A program made the translations under genes and the position numbers. The notes beneath the pieces were generated by a model. That model had not been told where the DNA came from. It worked only from the letters and a program-made list of their open reading frames with translations, and made no database searches. Below are positions 61,891 to 64,000 of a stretch of 64,000 nt of DNA, piece by piece. Numbering within the stretch: position 1 is the stretch's first letter; every line of letters begins with the position of its first letter. The stretch comes from Plantago elongata (lineage: Eukaryota > Streptophyta > Magnoliopsida > Lamiales > Plantaginaceae), in assembly GCA_036897095.1 (NCBI GenBank), contig JAYMSP010000002.1, positions 1 through 64,000 on the forward strand, given 5' to 3'.

Positions 61891-64000
61891 ATGTCGTCTA
61901 AACAGACTTACAGAGTGTGCTTCTGTTTCCGCCGCCGATTCCGCCTCGCCGCATCGGAGGCTCCGGCGGACATCAAGGCGGTGTTCAACACCTACGCCGA
62001 AAACGGTGCCATAGGCCTCGATCAGCTCCGCAGGTTCCTGGTGGAGGTTCAGGGTGAGGAGAATGCCACTTTGGAAGATGCGCAAGCGATAATGGATTCG
62101 CTCAGTCACCTCAATATCTTCCATCATCGCCGGGGACTTAATCTGGAGGCCTTTTTCAAGTACCTGTTCGCTGATGTTAATCCTCCTATGAATCCTAAGC
62201 TTGGGGTAATCAATTTGCAATTCCGTGCTGATTTGGTTTGTTATGCGTTGATTAGCTGCTCAGTGTTAGTGTTTTTTTTTTTTTAAATCTGTGATGATCG
62301 GAGCTGATTTGAGGTGTTGATTTGTGAATGTTAGCTACTGTGTTTGAATATTGTAGCTGCTCAGTGATAGTATGTGACTCGTTTGGCATCTGTCTCGTGC
62401 AAATTTCGAATGAATTGGACTGTTTGATATGCACTATCAGTTAATGGCATATGCTAACCGATGTGGAGTGTTGTTTTTTATATGTCGTGTGTTGTGGATT
62501 TCTGAATTTCGTTTGGTTATTATGGATGTTGTCTAGAATAGATTATGTATGGTTCGAGTTTTTGACTGCTTTTGGAATCATTTTGAATTTAACTTTAGAG
62601 AATTCAGAGGTGTAAGTGCAGTGAGGGAATACAGAGTTGCTTTTTTTGGTAATTTGGATGGAAAAATCTAGCCTATATCTGGTTTGACATGGTTTAATTT
62701 TCCTTAAAAGCAAGTTAACTGTTATGTGACTGATTTGTAGAGAGAGTTTCCTATGACATCGTATGCGAAGTCAGGGCCACCAAGTCACATTTGGCTTTAA
62801 TGTGTTTTTTTCAGTTTCACTTGGTGTTTCGTTATTAGTTTCTTTTCCTTTTGTTTGGTTCTATGCTGTGACGTCATGTATCTGGTACATGTGGGGACAT
62901 GTGAACTTTGGTTGTTGCTAACACCTAACAGAATTGTGCATGCTAAAATGCAGTATAAAACACAGGTCCTTGAGGCACTGGTATATTTATTCTTTCCATT
63001 ATTTATGTTACGTAACGTCATAGGCTGAGAATGGTAACCTATATCCTTCTTCATTATTTAGTGTTCTTTTTCATTTCAGGTTCACCAAGATATGAATGCC
63101 CCACTGTCTCATTACTTCATACACACTGGCCATAATTCTTATTTAACTGGGAATCAGTTGAGCAGTGACTGCAGTGATGTTCCTATCATAAACGCATTGC
63201 ATAGAGGTGTCAGAGTTATTGAATTGGATATATGGCCGAATTCCACAAAAGATAATGTGAATGTTCTGCATGGAAGGTATGTGCTGATTTTCCTCTAGAC
63301 ACTTGGGATGGTATGGCAATCACATAGTACTAGTATTAACCTTCAAGATTTGCATGCTGCTTAATCACTGACATGCATGTCATAAGTCACTGTAATTTTT
63401 AAAGGTGGAGCTTGAGGTTAGTTCTGAAATCTTGTGTTTAGCAATCAGAAGAATGGAAAACAATTTTCCTACTGCTTGATTCTGGCCATGGATCATTTTA
63501 GTACCTAGTCTCAATGGTGAACTCATGCGTGCTAAACCAAGTCCTTTGTTCTAGCCGATCCAAGTCCTTCGTTTCATTTCTGCTCTATGGACCCTGCTTT
63601 CTTTCTAAGTAATCTCTGTGTTTTTTCCTCAAGGACATTGACCACTCCAGTTGAACTCATAAAATGTTTGAGGTCCATTAAGGAGCATGCCTTTGTTGCA
63701 TCTGAATATCCTGTTGTAATAACACTTGAAGATCATCTTACTGCTGATCTTCAGGCTAAAGTGGCTGAGGTACGTGTATGGCTGTATGCATCTTGTAAGG
63801 GTCATTAGGCGCTGTCATTGCTTCGTAATGACTTTATCTCATCAACAATTCTAGATGATAACTGAAACATTTGGGAACATGCTCTTTTGCCCTGACCAAG
63901 CAAGTATGTGCGACTTTCCCTCCCCTGCGTCGTTAAAGAAGAAGGTCATGATATCAACCAAGCCACCAAAAGAGTACTTACATGCCAAAGTAGCTAAAGC
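61891..64000 (+). CDS. PLC2: phosphoinositide-specific phospholipase C, PLC2-like copy C (cut by window end)
   Basis: Exons 61891-62205, 63080-63276, 63634-63769, and 63855 onward. The N-terminal start [17 protein letters not shown] and the EF-hand-like region closely follow Arabidopsis PLC2. X domain His123 (TGHNSYL) and His169 (VLHGRTLT) are present, with VITLEDHL and STKPPKEYL in the truncated fourth exon. The linker, Y and C2 domains lie beyond 64000. Of the three PLC2-like copies this one has the most canonical X domain and may be the ancestral housekeeping form. Copies A and B lie 14 and 10 kb upstream with ENT, RPS3 and SOUL genes in between. The intron 1 donor at 62206 and phase match the siblings. 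Confidence 0.93.

Overview
The window is nuclear DNA from a flowering plant, most likely a eudicot. Genes are split into many exons by AT-rich GT-AG introns, intergenic DNA is very AT-rich, and every recognisable product is plant-type (MOS7/NUP88, plant PI-PLC, ABC1K/ATH9-like kinase, B3 domain, ENT, SOUL, RPS3). I could not place the family firmly; an asterid is only a guess. All exon boundaries were read by eye from GT-AG sites, reading-frame phase and protein-family conservation. Summed exon lengths are divisible by three in every gene called intact. Layout, left half: a small unknown two-exon gene (1337-2304, +) converges on a nine-exon NUP88/MOS7 nucleoporin gene (2712-9033, -). Next comes about 6 kb of gene-free DNA with MITE and SINE debris. 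A small four-helix membrane protein (15173-17134, +) and a 12-exon ABC1-type kinase (21382-26978, +) follow. After another repeat-bearing gap lies a large nuclear RGG/RS-rich protein gene (30389-34023, +). Layout, right half: four phosphoinositide-specific phospholipase C (PI-PLC) genes all lie on the + strand. They are one PLC6-like gene (37613-42137) and three PLC2-like genes (44134-47691, 49011-51351, and 61891 to beyond the window end). Interspersed are a B3-domain gene or remnant (42914-43384), an equilibrative nucleoside transporter copy with several disabling lesions (51780-54136), ribosomal protein S3 (56064-57990) and a tandem pair of secreted SOUL heme-binding genes, the second frameshifted. 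Most notable: the PLC6-like gene carries an extra exon that looks like a hybrid of its two neighbouring exons, made by an internal duplication. The PLC2-like copies show further linker duplication, a precise intron loss and substitutions at conserved positions. The ENT copy looks like a young pseudogene. A short tRNA-derived SINE family is present in at least three copies, one with a clean 11-bp target-site duplication. I see no novel defence-like or operon-like system. The interest here is gene-family birth and decay in a PLC cluster. From memory, the ATH9-like kinase, the small membrane protein and PLC6 are also near neighbours on Arabidopsis chromosome 2 (At2g40090-At2g40116 interval), which suggests conserved microsynteny.
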